From a virus: a stretch of DNA of 57,935 nt. Below the pieces are notes generated by a model. The model saw nothing but the letters and a program-made list of their open reading frames with translations. It ran no database searches and had not been told where the DNA came from. This document shows, piece after piece, positions 1 to 6,415 of the stretch (position 1 is its first letter; each line of letters begins with the position of its first letter). Both the position numbers and the translations under genes were made by a program. The stretch is taken from positions 1 through 57,935 of the IMG/VR virus record IMGVR_UViG_3300025872_000064; one strand, 5' to 3'.

Positions 1-62
1 CGCCGCTCCTCTGGCGTGCAGTCGCAGTTCATCGGCTTCTGGTCGCAGATCGGGCAATACAT
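1..62 (-). CDS. Cys-rich 60-aa protein, N-terminal part (gene crosses the window junction)
   Basis: The first 21 codons of a minus-strand gene start at ATG 62 behind an AGGAGA ribosome binding site and reach base 1 with no stop. Joining base 1 to base 57935 keeps the frame open until TGA at 57815, giving 60 residues in total. The start (MYCPICDQ) has Cys at residues 3, 6, 13 and 15, suggesting metal binding; the rest is charged and helical. Function is not recognised. The gene lies between two attC-like palindromes (57728-57814 and 85-136), like a one-gene cassette. The open frame over the junction is the main evidence that the genome is circular or permuted. Confidence 0.75.
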   Translation of the reverse strand, partial: MYCPICDQKPMNCDCTPEER

Positions 63-84
63 CTCGCTTCTCCTCTACGCTCAC

Positions 85-136
85 AGAACCAGCGGATGAA
101 GCGGACGGCGGAGCCGCCGCTTATCCTGCGTGTTCT
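85..136. repeat. attC-like imperfect palindrome 1
   Basis: The ends AGAAC (85-89) and GTTCT (132-136) are complementary. Between them an unpaired spacer is followed by a GC-rich stem (AAGCGGACGGCGG against CCGCCGCTT) containing two extra unpaired bases. Terminal R-box pair, unpaired spacer, inner stem and extrahelical bases are the architecture of integron attC sites. The stop codon of the gene at 136-468 begins at its right end. The R-box does not match the classic GTTRRRY consensus, so identity as a working attC is inferred. Confidence 0.55.
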
Positions 137-468
137 CAGTCTCCCAGCATTACCGCCACACCGAACAATGCGGCGCAAGCCGCCAAGTACGCCGTCAAAT
201 ACAACGCCCCGCGAAGCGTCCTTGGCGACGCAACCCACGCCAGCGGGTATAGCAACGTCGCCCAGTAAAACGCCTTACACACCGCCACCTTTACAAATGG
301 CGTCCCTTCTCGCACATAACCCGCAAGGCCCATGATGCCAGCCATGAGGACGCCGGGATAGATGACGAGCGGCAGTGACACTGCGACCCACAGCACAACC
401 AGCGCCGCCCGAGAACCAGCGGATGCAGGAGCCGGCTCGGCGCCCCGGTTGATGTTGTCAGTGTTCAT
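136..468 (-). CDS. Small multi-pass membrane protein (cassette-like)
   Basis: 110 residues. After a short polar N-terminus there are about three hydrophobic segments, near residues 22-48, 62-80 and 87-106, so an inner-membrane protein is expected. No family is recognised. ATG 468 is preceded by AGGAGCGGCGAGAC, a plausible ribosome binding site. The start codon overlaps palindrome 2, so the first ~18 residues are encoded by it, and the stop touches palindrome 1. This is the arrangement of a gene cassette in which each ORF is followed by its recombination site. Confidence 0.6.
   Translation of the reverse strand: MNTDNINRGAEPAPASAGSRAALVVLWVAVSLPLVIYPGVLMAGIMGLAGYVREGTPFVKVAVCKAFYWATLLYPLAWVASPRTLRGALYLTAYLAACAALFGVAVMLGD
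413..466. repeat. attC-like imperfect palindrome 2
   Basis: GAAC (413-416) and GTTC (463-466) are complementary ends. The left arm CCAGCGGATGCAGGAGCCGG faces a right arm ending GGTTGATGTTGTCAGTGTTC. The left arm is almost identical to that of palindrome 1 (CCAGCGGATG), while the inner stem differs. It overlaps the start of the gene at 136-468. Confidence 0.5.
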
Positions 469-501
469 GTCTCGCCGCTCCTGATCCTTGGCGTTCTGTG
501 T

Positions 502-720
502 CTACTTGGCGTCCGTTGGCGGGGCAGGGAGCGGCATCCAGTGTGTCGGATTTTCTGCCGTACACTCGCCGTCTCGGTCGTAGTCGTACACGTCCAACGA
601 TTGCCACCCGTCCTCTGAAAAGGAAGCAAGAAACGGGCGAGATTGCCCTTCTGCAAAACAAAGGCATACGTCGTCAACTTCTGGCAGACGCTCCGTCACC
701 GGAATCCACTCCCCGCTCAT
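502..720 (-). CDS. DUF551 domain protein
   Basis: 72 residues. The opening EWIPVTERLPE, the central DGWQSLDVYDYD region and the ending THWMPLPAPP are the hallmarks of DUF551, a small domain common in phages and mobile islands with no known biochemical role. The length equals the usual single domain, so the gene looks complete. It lies between attC-like palindromes 2 and 3, with 36 bases between its stop and palindrome 2. The ribosome binding site is weak. The family call is confident; the function is unknown. Confidence 0.8.
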   Translation of the reverse strand: MSGEWIPVTERLPEVDDVCLCFAEGQSRPFLASFSEDGWQSLDVYDYDRDGECTAENPTHWMPLPAPPTDAK

Positions 721-772
721 ATTCGTAATCCGTCACTTTCCGTTGGTTTTCCAATACGTTCGATTCGCCACA

Positions 773-819
773 GAACCACGCGATGCAGCGGACGAGCCGC
801 TGATCGCTGGCGTTATGGC
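773..819. repeat. attC-like imperfect palindrome 3
   Basis: It starts GAACCACGCGATGCAGCGGAC and ends GCTGGCGTTATGGC. The inner stem is GCAGCGGACGAGCCGCTG. Its last 8 bases, GTTATGGC (812-819), are the exact reverse complement of the first 8 of palindrome 4, GCCATAAC (1041-1048). Such matching half-sites at the two ends of one gene are expected for a cassette exchanged at a core site. The stop codon of the 819-1013 gene begins at its last base. Confidence 0.55.
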
Positions 820-1013
820 TATGAAATGAACCGCACCGCGTGCTTGTGAATCTTCCCGTCGCCGGTGCCTTTGCCGTAGGCGATGATCGTTCGGTATTCA
901 ACCGCGACCCACTCCAGCCACCGGGTTTCGCCGCCGACCGTAATGGGCCAAAACGCGAACCACTGGCTGATTGTGTTCCCTTCGGCTGGCCTGTCGATCA
1001 TCTTCCATCTCAT
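819..1013 (-). CDS. Hypothetical 64-aa protein (cassette-like)
   Basis: 64 residues from ATG 1013, chosen because AGGAGA lies just upstream; longer in-frame starts would run into palindrome 4. The sequence (MRWKMIDRPAEGNTISQWFA...) is rich in Trp and aromatics and looks like a small beta-rich domain. No family is recognised. It is bounded by attC-like palindromes 3 and 4, whose facing half-sites are reverse complements, so this is the clearest single cassette unit in the array. Confidence 0.55.
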   Translation of the reverse strand: MRWKMIDRPAEGNTISQWFAFWPITVGGETRWLEWVAVEYRTIIAYGKGTGDGKIHKHAVRFIS

Positions 1014-1040
1014 CGCTATCTCTCCTGTTGTCTCGCCGCA

Positions 1041-1093
1041 GCCATAACCAGCGCATGAAGCGGACGGCAAGCCGCCGCTTATCATGCGTGTTC
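1041..1093. repeat. attC-like imperfect palindrome 4
   Basis: It begins GCCATAACCAGCGCATGAAG and ends CGCCGCTTATCATGCGTGTTC. The inner stem GAAGCGGACGGC pairs with GCCGCCGCTT leaving one extra base, as in palindrome 1. The stop codon of the HAD gene begins at 1092, inside its last bases. Confidence 0.55.
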
Positions 1094-1391
1094 AGTCGAC
1101 CACATCGACAGCCTCCTCCAGGCTCGCAACCGCCCGATCGTCCACGACGATGTCCGCGACCGGCTTGCCCATCACCAACTGGTCGTATGGGATGCTGCGT
1201 TCAAACAGCCACTGTTCAGTCATCGCCAACTCCGACCACGATCTGGCTGTGTGGATGATGATCCGGTAGCCGGCCGTTCGCAGGCTCTCGAGCATCTCGC
1301 GGGAGCCTGGCAACGCCTTCGCCAGCGACCGCTCGAACGTCGGCCGCTCCTCGCAGATCACGCCGTCCATGTCGATGGCCGCCGTCTTCAT
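1092..1391 (-). CDS. Small HAD-superfamily phosphatase
   Basis: 99 residues. HAD motifs are visible: DMDGV with the nucleophile pair D7 and D9, motif II in IIIHTARS (T48), motif III lysine in GKP (K76) and motif IV VVDD (D84, D85). No cap domain is present, so it is a minimal HAD enzyme of the class often acting on sugar phosphates. Its start overlaps the stop of the TylF-type gene by four bases, so the two are co-translated. A role in the neighbouring sugar-modification block is inferred. Its stop touches attC-like palindrome 4. Confidence 0.85.
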   Translation of the reverse strand: MKTAAIDMDGVICEERPTFERSLAKALPGSREMLESLRTAGYRIIIHTARSWSELAMTEQWLFERSIPYDQLVMGKPVADIVVDDRAVASLEEAVDVVD

Positions 1392-1939
1392 GGCTTCACC
1401 ACATAGACCACCGGGCCTTCGATCACCACCTGCGCGTGGCCGATGAAGAACTCGTCAACAGCCGCCTTCGCGCCGGGGCAGCAGTCCTCGCCGTAGTCGT
1501 CGAACACGATGATGCCGCCGGGGACGACTTGCTCGTAGAGGAACTCCAGGCACGCGGCGTAGGACTCGTAGTTGTCGACGTCCAGGTGGACGAACCGCAG
1601 GCGGCGGCCGGCGAGAACGTCGCCCGTCTCGGCCGGGAATACGCCTGGGTAAACGCTCACCCGCTTGTCGCCGACAAACATATCCATGACCGCCACGGCG
1701 CTCGTGTCACTGAAGGAGCCAATGCCCCACCTTCCGTCCAGCGTCGGATCGTGATTCGGCATTCCCGTGAAGGTGTCGAACAGGAAGACCTTCGACTGTC
1801 CGGCGTTGTCGACGATTGCTCGAGCGCTGCCACCTTTGTAGACTCCGACCTCGACGATGTCGCCGTCGAGCTTGTCCGTCGACTCGAGGAGTGCCACGAG
1901 GCAGTCAAGTTTGTAGGCGTCAATCAGCGATTCACTCAT
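1388..1939 (-). CDS. TylF/MycF-type SAM-dependent O-methyltransferase
   Basis: 183 residues. A class I SAM-binding motif appears as IVEVGVYKGGSARAI (residues 28-42). LDVDNYES, and the acidic IIVFDDYGED in the second half, match the metal-binding aspartates of the TylF/macrocin O-methyltransferase family, which methylates sugar hydroxyls. It is slightly shorter than typical members (about 200-250 aa) but has the core. Its start overlaps the ATP-grasp gene by four bases and its stop overlaps the HAD gene, so the four genes form one operon. A glycan substrate is inferred from family and neighbours. Confidence 0.85.
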   Translation of the reverse strand: MSESLIDAYKLDCLVALLESTDKLDGDIVEVGVYKGGSARAIVDNAGQSKVFLFDTFTGMPNHDPTLDGRWGIGSFSDTSAVAVMDMFVGDKRVSVYPGVFPAETGDVLAGRRLRFVHLDVDNYESYAACLEFLYEQVVPGGIIVFDDYGEDCCPGAKAAVDEFFIGHAQVVIEGPVVYVVKP

Positions 1940-2805
1940 CGGAAACTCTCCGCGTGATACCGCCGCATCGTCAGCGGCGCGATCTTCCAGGGAGGGCCGT
2001 CAACGTTGTGGCCGAGGGCCAGGGCCACAAGCGGCAGGCCAGCGGCGATCGACAGGACGCTGCCGCCGCCGAACCTCGGGTTGACCTCGATGATCTTGCC
2101 GCCTTTGAACTGCACGTTCGCCGGCCCGACGATCCCCAGGTCCGCACACACCGCCGCGGCGTCGATCAGGTAGGACACCGACGCCTCGGGGGCGAGCACC
2201 GTCGACTCGATAACTTCTCCACCCTCGACGCGGTCGCGGCTGCGGGCCACGGCGCCGCGGCACTGTCCGGCGCCCAGGAAGAGGTCGACCGACACCTCGT
2301 CGCCGTCGAGGTAGTCCTGGATCACCCACGACGCCGACATTTCGATCGTCTCGGGGCGATGCAGCACCTTCGTCCCGCGGGAGCCGTGGCCGAATCGGGG
2401 CTTCGCGAACTTCGGATACCGCGTCAGCCGCGGGGCCGGGTAGACGTCTGGGTGGTGCTCCTTCATCCAATTTGCGAAGTGCAACTTGTCGTGGCAGAGC
2501 ATCGCCACGGCGGCCGGCGAGCCGATGCACTGCTCCATGTCGCCGCACACAACCGTGGCCTCGTCCATGAGCGGGACGATATGCGTGATCTTCCGGCGAG
2601 CGGCGAACTCGATGATGTCGGGGCCGCACTCGGGATCGTCGAAGTCCATGCCTTCGACGACCTCCTTGGCGACGTCGGCCAAAGGGACGTCGATGCTCGA
2701 CTCGTAGCCGTAGACGTCGGCGTTCCTGGCGATGAACTCATTCGCCAGCGACACCCGACGTCCACCGCCTACGAACAGGACGCGGCTTTTACGAGGCTTG
2801 CGCAT
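1936..2805 (-). CDS. ATP-grasp ligase (carbamoyl-phosphate-synthase-like)
   Basis: 289 residues from ATG 2805, preferred because GGAGAAAGT directly precedes it; an upstream in-frame start would overlap the aminotransferase by 277 bases. VLFVGGGRRVSLANEF is a Rossmann-like N-terminal domain. AKPRFGHGSRGT and WVIQDYLDGDEVSVD are ATP-grasp nucleotide-binding segments, and IIEVNPRFGGG is the metal-binding end of the fold. Such enzymes couple a carboxylate to an amine; next to a DegT aminotransferase it might acylate the amino sugar made there, which is inference. It overlaps the aminotransferase by 37 bases. Confidence 0.85.
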   Translation of the reverse strand: MRKPRKSRVLFVGGGRRVSLANEFIARNADVYGYESSIDVPLADVAKEVVEGMDFDDPECGPDIIEFAARRKITHIVPLMDEATVVCGDMEQCIGSPAAVAMLCHDKLHFANWMKEHHPDVYPAPRLTRYPKFAKPRFGHGSRGTKVLHRPETIEMSASWVIQDYLDGDEVSVDLFLGAGQCRGAVARSRDRVEGGEVIESTVLAPEASVSYLIDAAAVCADLGIVGPANVQFKGGKIIEVNPRFGGGSVLSIAAGLPLVALALGHNVDGPPWKIAPLTMRRYHAESFR

Positions 2806-3869
2806 ACTTTCTCCACATCGTTCTCGGTCAGGCTCGTGTGTGTCGGCAGGACGAGGCCGTATCGGTACAACGAATCGGCGGCGTATATGCGACGGCCTGT
2901 TCTCCCAGCCCGCTGCACATGCTGGAAGTGACAGACGGGAGGAAAGATCGGTCGCGTCTCGATGCCGTCCTCGCGCATCAGTCGCTCGACATGGCGGGCG
3001 TCCATCGGTCGTCCGTATTCCTTGACGACGGCGAACGCCCAGCACCCGTGCGTGTCGTCCTTCGCGACCTCTTGGCGGCGGAAACGGTCAGGCAGGCGGG
3101 AGTTGTACCAGTCGAATACCTGACGGCGCTTCTCCATGAACTCCGACAGGCGGGAGAGTTGCGCCACGCCGATGGCGGCCTGCACCTCGGTCATCCGGTA
3201 GTTCCACCCCAGCGCGTCGTGGACGTAGCGGGTCGCCGTCATCGCCTGGCCGGCGAGGTGGGCGATCCGCTCCGCGAAGAGCTTCTCCTGCGTGCCGACG
3301 GCACCGCCCTCTCCGGTCGTGATCGTCTTCGACCCGTAGAACGAGTAGCAGTTCATGTCCGCAGCCGGCGCCCACCCGCTGCGGAGGCACCCGATGCTTT
3401 CGGCGCAGTCTTCGATGATGACGATCCGCCGGCCCGTCGAGCGGTAGTAGTCGACCTTCCAGTCATTCAGCGACGGCGCCGGCACGCCGTACAGATGCAC
3501 GGGAATGATCGCCTTCGTCTTCTCCGTCACGGCCGCCGCCATCTCGTTCAGGTCGATCGTCCACGACCTCGGATCGACGTCCACAACCACCGGCTTTGCG
3601 CCGCAGTAGAGAACCGCGTTCACCGTGGCAACAAACGTCGTCGCTGGGACGATGACTTCGTCGCCACGACCGACGCCGGCCGCCAGGAGGGCCAGGTGCA
3701 GAGCGGCCGTGCCGCTCGAGACGGCGTGCATGTGGAGGCCGTTGATGCCGCCGAAGAGCCGCTCGAACTCAGCCACGACGGGGCCACGAGTCAGTTGACC
3801 GCCGCGCAGCACATCGAGCACAGCGGTTTCTTCCGCTACGCCGATGTCAGGTTGCCCGCAGTAGATCAC
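2769..3869 (-). CDS. DegT/DnrJ/EryC1/StrS sugar aminotransferase
   Basis: 366 residues, the normal size for this PLP-dependent family. SSGTAALHLALLAAGVG near residue 51 is the cofactor phosphate region, IIEDCAESIG near 151 carries the PLP-ring aspartate, and K181 in FYGSKTITTGEGG is the Schiff-base lysine. Family members transfer an amino group from glutamate to a nucleotide-bound 3- or 4-keto sugar. No dehydratase making such a keto sugar is seen in the window, so the substrate would come from the host. First gene of the operon with the ATP-grasp, methyltransferase and HAD genes. Confidence 0.93.
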   Translation of the reverse strand: MIYCGQPDIGVAEETAVLDVLRGGQLTRGPVVAEFERLFGGINGLHMHAVSSGTAALHLALLAAGVGRGDEVIVPATTFVATVNAVLYCGAKPVVVDVDPRSWTIDLNEMAAAVTEKTKAIIPVHLYGVPAPSLNDWKVDYYRSTGRRIVIIEDCAESIGCLRSGWAPAADMNCYSFYGSKTITTGEGGAVGTQEKLFAERIAHLAGQAMTATRYVHDALGWNYRMTEVQAAIGVAQLSRLSEFMEKRRQVFDWYNSRLPDRFRRQEVAKDDTHGCWAFAVVKEYGRPMDARHVERLMREDGIETRPIFPPVCHFQHVQRAGRTGRRIYAADSLYRYGLVLPTHTSLTENDVEKVCASLVKAASCS

Positions 3870-4156
3870 TGGATACCCTCAAGAAACTCGATGGCGTCAC
3901 CGGCGCTCGTCACGACCGTCACCGGGCAGCCCGCCGCAGCCAACTCTCGCATCCGGTGCTCCTGAATCCTCGTCGGACTCTCGCCCGGTCGCTTCGCTTC
4001 CATCCAGGCCGCGCGGCCCTCCCTGATGACAAGGATGTCCGGCAGCCCCGCAACGCTGAACGCACTGCCGTGCGTTTTCATCGCCCACCAGCCCCGCTGC
4101 CTTGCGGCAGCGATGACCTTCGCGACGATCGTCTTCTCGAGCGGCCGGTGCGCCAT
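3866..4156 (-). CDS. VRR-NUC domain nuclease
   Basis: 96 residues. The pattern G-L-P-D40-I followed by W-M-E53-A-K55 is the PD-(D/E)XK core of the VRR-NUC family, here as a stand-alone domain as often found in phages. These proteins are predicted or shown to cut branched or flap DNA and probably act in replication or recombination. The start overlaps the next gene downstream (aminotransferase) by four bases. Complete length for a stand-alone domain. Confidence 0.9.
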   Translation of the reverse strand: MAHRPLEKTIVAKVIAAARQRGWWAMKTHGSAFSVAGLPDILVIREGRAAWMEAKRPGESPTRIQEHRMRELAAAGCPVTVVTSAGDAIEFLEGIQ

Positions 4157-4183
4157 CCATGTAGTTTCTGGTCTTGTAGCGTA

Positions 4184-4531
4184 TTAGTCCACAGCGATTT
4201 GCTGGAACGCGCAGCCGCGTCCATCGAAGGCGTAGGCGGGCAGGCTCCACCGACGCTGCCGGGGGCCAACGCGACGACGCTCCTCCTCACCTTCGGGCCA
4301 CGAGGCGCGAATCTCGGCGCAGCGCTGCTCGATCTCCTCTGGACTCGGCGCGTCGCGCTCCGTCACGCTGGGGACGCGGCTTCCCTTGCCGCGGGCTGGC
4401 AATTTGAACCGCTGACGCAGATACCAGAGCGTTCCGCGCGGGACGCCGAGGGCGTCGGCGAGTTCGTCGTTGCGGATGTTCGTGTTCCAAAGGCGGAACA
4501 GTTCCAGCGTGTTGACTTTGACCTTGATCAT
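4184..4531 (-). CDS. Small helix-turn-helix protein, GcrA-like (paralog 1)
   Basis: 115 residues from ATG 4531, chosen for the AAGGAG site upstream. The N-terminal LFRLWNTNIRNDELADALG and the following GTLWYLRQRFKLPAR resemble the GcrA-type helix-turn-helix, in which a short LxxLW helix precedes the recognition helix. The second half has the motif SPEEIEQRCAEIRASW, also found in the protein at 54607-55002, so these are paralogs. A DNA-binding regulatory role is likely; the target is unknown. Confidence 0.7.
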   Translation of the reverse strand: MIKVKVNTLELFRLWNTNIRNDELADALGVPRGTLWYLRQRFKLPARGKGSRVPSVTERDAPSPEEIEQRCAEIRASWPEGEEERRRVGPRQRRWSLPAYAFDGRGCAFQQIAVD

Positions 4532-4535
4532 TTTC

Positions 4536-4763
4536 TCACTCCTTCGAGAGAACCGGGAAGCAACGAAACACGACACCCAGGCCGACGAGGCCGAAGGCGT
4601 TTTTCAGAGTTAGTTGCGGCAGGCCGAAGACCTCGGGGATGACCATGTTCCAGGCCGTCCTCGTCGCCAGCGCAATGGCGACCAGGAAGATCGCGCCGAA
4701 CAGCACGAAGCCGATGGCCGAGAACGCGAATGCGGCGATGTCTTCCTGCTCTTTTTCCGTCAT
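4536..4763 (-). CDS. Small membrane protein, two hydrophobic segments
   Basis: 75 residues. The start at 4763 is fixed by the ATGA overlap with the stop of the upstream gene. A hydrophobic segment at about residues 11-33 (FAFSAIGFVLFGAIFLVAIA) and a weaker one at about 54-70 suggest an inner-membrane hairpin. No family is recognised. It follows a Tat-signal protein and is probably translationally coupled to it. Confidence 0.6.
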   Translation of the reverse strand: MTEKEQEDIAAFAFSAIGFVLFGAIFLVAIALATRTAWNMVIPEVFGLPQLTLKNAFGLVGLGVVFRCFPVLSKE

Positions 4764-5188
4764 GGCACCACCCACACCACTTCGATTTCGTATGTCAGGT
4801 TGTCTCGCTCAATCGTGAACGGCGTGCCGAGGTGCGAAGCATCAAAAACGTCGACTTCCGACACGCACGACACCGTGATCGCCTTCGGAACGCCGATGTC
4901 GGCGAGCGTCTCGACGTAGCCCGTCAGGCCGTGGCCTTTGTCCCTGCGGTACGTCACGCGATGCTCCGGGTATCCGGCGACGCGGTCGATCCTCTCGTAG
5001 GACACGATCCTGCACTCCTTGAGAACGTCAATGACGGCCTGCTGCGCCTCGCAGAGCCGTCGCGGCGCCAGGCCATCCATGACCTTCGGCGCCGCGACGA
5101 GCGATGCGGCGATTTCACCGGACTGCGTCGCCGCCACCATCGCGGCAGCGGCAGACGCGAGCCTCTGAAGAAATCCTCGACGATCCAT
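4760..5188 (-). CDS. Exported protein with twin-arginine signal, unknown function
   Basis: 142 residues. MDRRGFLQRL followed by an alanine-rich hydrophobic stretch and AAS at about residues 26-28 is a canonical twin-arginine signal (RRxFL), predicting folded export through the Tat system. The mature part is soluble with no recognised domain. The phage also encodes a TatA homologue at 8167-8355 and a second Tat-type precursor at 8361-8687, which strengthens the reading. It sits in a run of small envelope-related genes. Confidence 0.7.
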   Translation of the reverse strand: MDRRGFLQRLASAAAAMVAATQSGEIAASLVAAPKVMDGLAPRRLCEAQQAVIDVLKECRIVSYERIDRVAGYPEHRVTYRRDKGHGLTGYVETLADIGVPKAITVSCVSEVDVFDASHLGTPFTIERDNLTYEIEVVWVVP

Positions 5189-5191
5189 GTC

Positions 5192-5473
5192 TCACCAGTA
5201 CCGGATGACAGCGTAGAAGCCACGGCGGCCACGGGCGACGCCGATCTCGCGCGGCGTCAACTGGCCGTGATAGCAGCAGTTGCGGACGGCGGCGTCGGCC
5301 GACACCGTCGAGAAACCGATGCCCTCGCGGCAGCGGCCGTGCCGGCCACGGTGGCCGAAGACGCCGGTGCGGGCCATCTCCTCGGCCTCTACCTGGGCGG
5401 GAACGACGATCACGGTCTGGGCGCTCGCCACGCCGCAGAAGGACAGGGCCGCGAGAAGAATGATGCTCTTCAT
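5192..5473 (-). CDS. Small secreted protein with Sec signal peptide
   Basis: 93 residues from ATG 5473; a GGAG lies 7 bases upstream. MKSIILLAALSFCGVASA is a standard type I signal with an ASA-Q cleavage site. The mature portion is basic and His/Gly/Arg-rich and contains a CC pair. No family is recognised. The sigma-70-like element at 5512-5540 lies about 40 bases upstream and would give a short leader, so this gene starts a transcript. Confidence 0.65.
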   Translation of the reverse strand: MKSIILLAALSFCGVASAQTVIVVPAQVEAEEMARTGVFGHRGRHGRCREGIGFSTVSADAAVRNCCYHGQLTPREIGVARGRRGFYAVIRYW

Positions 5474-5511
5474 GTGGGTGCTCCGAAGGAAGGGTCGAAC
5501 CAACGGCAGGC

Positions 5512-5540
5512 AATATCGCGGAGTGTAGGCTACTCGTCAA
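5512..5540 (-). promoter_or_regulatory. Promoter with GTAGCCTAC spacer box
   Basis: Read on the minus strand: TTGACG, 17 bases, GATATT. The spacer begins with A-GTAGCCTAC, a near-palindrome that recurs at the same distance (about 7 bases) from a GATA-type -10 at several other gene starts. It lies upstream of the secreted-protein gene at 5473. Confidence 0.65.
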
Positions 5541-5754
5541 CAGCACTTTCGACGAACTTCGCGAGCGCCCTGGAGTAGGCGCCGATCGACTCCTTGACCA
5601 TCAGCAGCGCAAAGGCCAGCCCAGTTTCGCCAGCCTCTTTCGACGCCGTCGCGACGGCCTCGCACATCTCTTGGACGTCGCGGAGGCAGTGCTGCGACCG
5701 CACCAGCGATGCCAGCATCTCGATCTTGTCGTCGTCGGTCACACGCGGCTCCAC
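5530..5754 (-). CDS. Hypothetical helical protein (74 aa)
   Basis: 74 residues, acidic and predicted all-helical, with no motif recognised. It begins MEPRVTDDDKIEML and overlaps the end of the acetyltransferase-like gene by 16 bases, so translation is probably coupled. Its end overlaps the promoter element of the next gene, which suggests that a new transcript starts at this junction. Confidence 0.55.
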   Translation of the reverse strand: MEPRVTDDDKIEMLASLVRSQHCLRDVQEMCEAVATASKEAGETGLAFALLMVKESIGAYSRALAKFVESAVDE

Positions 5755-6164
5755 TTCGTCTCGACGACGTCCTGCTTTGCGAACAGCGTCGGGTGGAAGC
5801 CGGCGCGGCGTGCCACGAGGAGCATGTGCGGGTGGAAGACGGCGACAGTCCAGATGTCCAGGGCCGACTTGAGGCCAGCGGCGGCGAACGCGGCAACACC
5901 CATCGTCCGGTAGTCCTTCGCGACAAATGCCTCGAGCGTGCGCCAGTTCACCTCGCCGCCGGCACCGTCGTCGCCTTCAGTCCACGCTTCCGTCCTGGCC
6001 CAGCCAACGATCTCGCCCTGATCACGCACGATGGCGATCTCGCCGGGGCGGCGGCCGGCGAGCAAGGCCCGCTGGAAGTCGCTGTCCGGCTTCGTCAGAC
6101 GCATGACGATCCAGTTGATGTCGATGACGTCGAGGTCGGCGAGGGGGAGGATGGTACAGTTCAT
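5739..6164 (-). CDS. GNAT-like acetyltransferase fold protein
   Basis: 141 residues. IAIVRDQGEIVGWARTEAW, an extended strand with a loop, then YRTMGVAAFAAAGL in place of the acetyl-CoA pyrophosphate loop, resemble a divergent GNAT domain; the canonical Q/RxxGxG/A is only partly kept. A similar layout is seen in small phage GNAT-type proteins. Substrate unknown. The start overlaps the upstream gene by four bases. The family call is moderate. Confidence 0.55.
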   Translation of the reverse strand: MNCTILPLADLDVIDINWIVMRLTKPDSDFQRALLAGRRPGEIAIVRDQGEIVGWARTEAWTEGDDGAGGEVNWRTLEAFVAKDYRTMGVAAFAAAGLKSALDIWTVAVFHPHMLLVARRAGFHPTLFAKQDVVETKWSRV

Positions 6165-6415
6165 TTCTCAAACCTCACATACAGCGGCCCGTTCTCGCCG
6201 ACGTAGGCGCCGAGGGTGTTGAACGACAGAAACTCGTCTGCCTCCTCGGGCGTCATGCCGTCGCGCTCGACGAGAACGTCGATGCACTTCTCGATGTCAT
6301 AGACGGCGACGGTCGGGTGGTGGTGGTTCACGGTGTAGCCCACCAGGGCCGCCTCGAGGCCGTCGGCCAGCAGGGCGTCGGGGTTGAGTTCGGCGAGAAG
6401 TTCGAGCGTCGTCAT
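6161..6415 (-). CDS. Conserved phage hypothetical protein
   Basis: 84 residues. The pattern LNPDALLADGLEAALVGYT, then HHPTVAVYDIEKC and a closing EEADEFLSFNTLGAYVG is a recurring small phage and bacterial protein of unknown function that I recognise by pattern but cannot name. Complete in length. It overlaps the methyltransferase and acetyltransferase-like genes by four bases each, so all three are co-expressed. Confidence 0.75.
   Translation of the reverse strand: MTTLELLAELNPDALLADGLEAALVGYTVNHHHPTVAVYDIEKCIDVLVERDGMTPEEADEFLSFNTLGAYVGENGPLYVRFEK

Noticed and set aside
674-901. A 75-codon minus-strand frame running through palindrome 3
   Set aside because: It overlaps the DUF551 gene start and the 64-residue gene, and most of it is translated palindrome.
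1816-3965. Two plus-strand open frames of about 370 codons opposite the sugar-modification genes
   Set aside because: They mirror the ATP-grasp and aminotransferase genes, both of which carry clear catalytic motifs.
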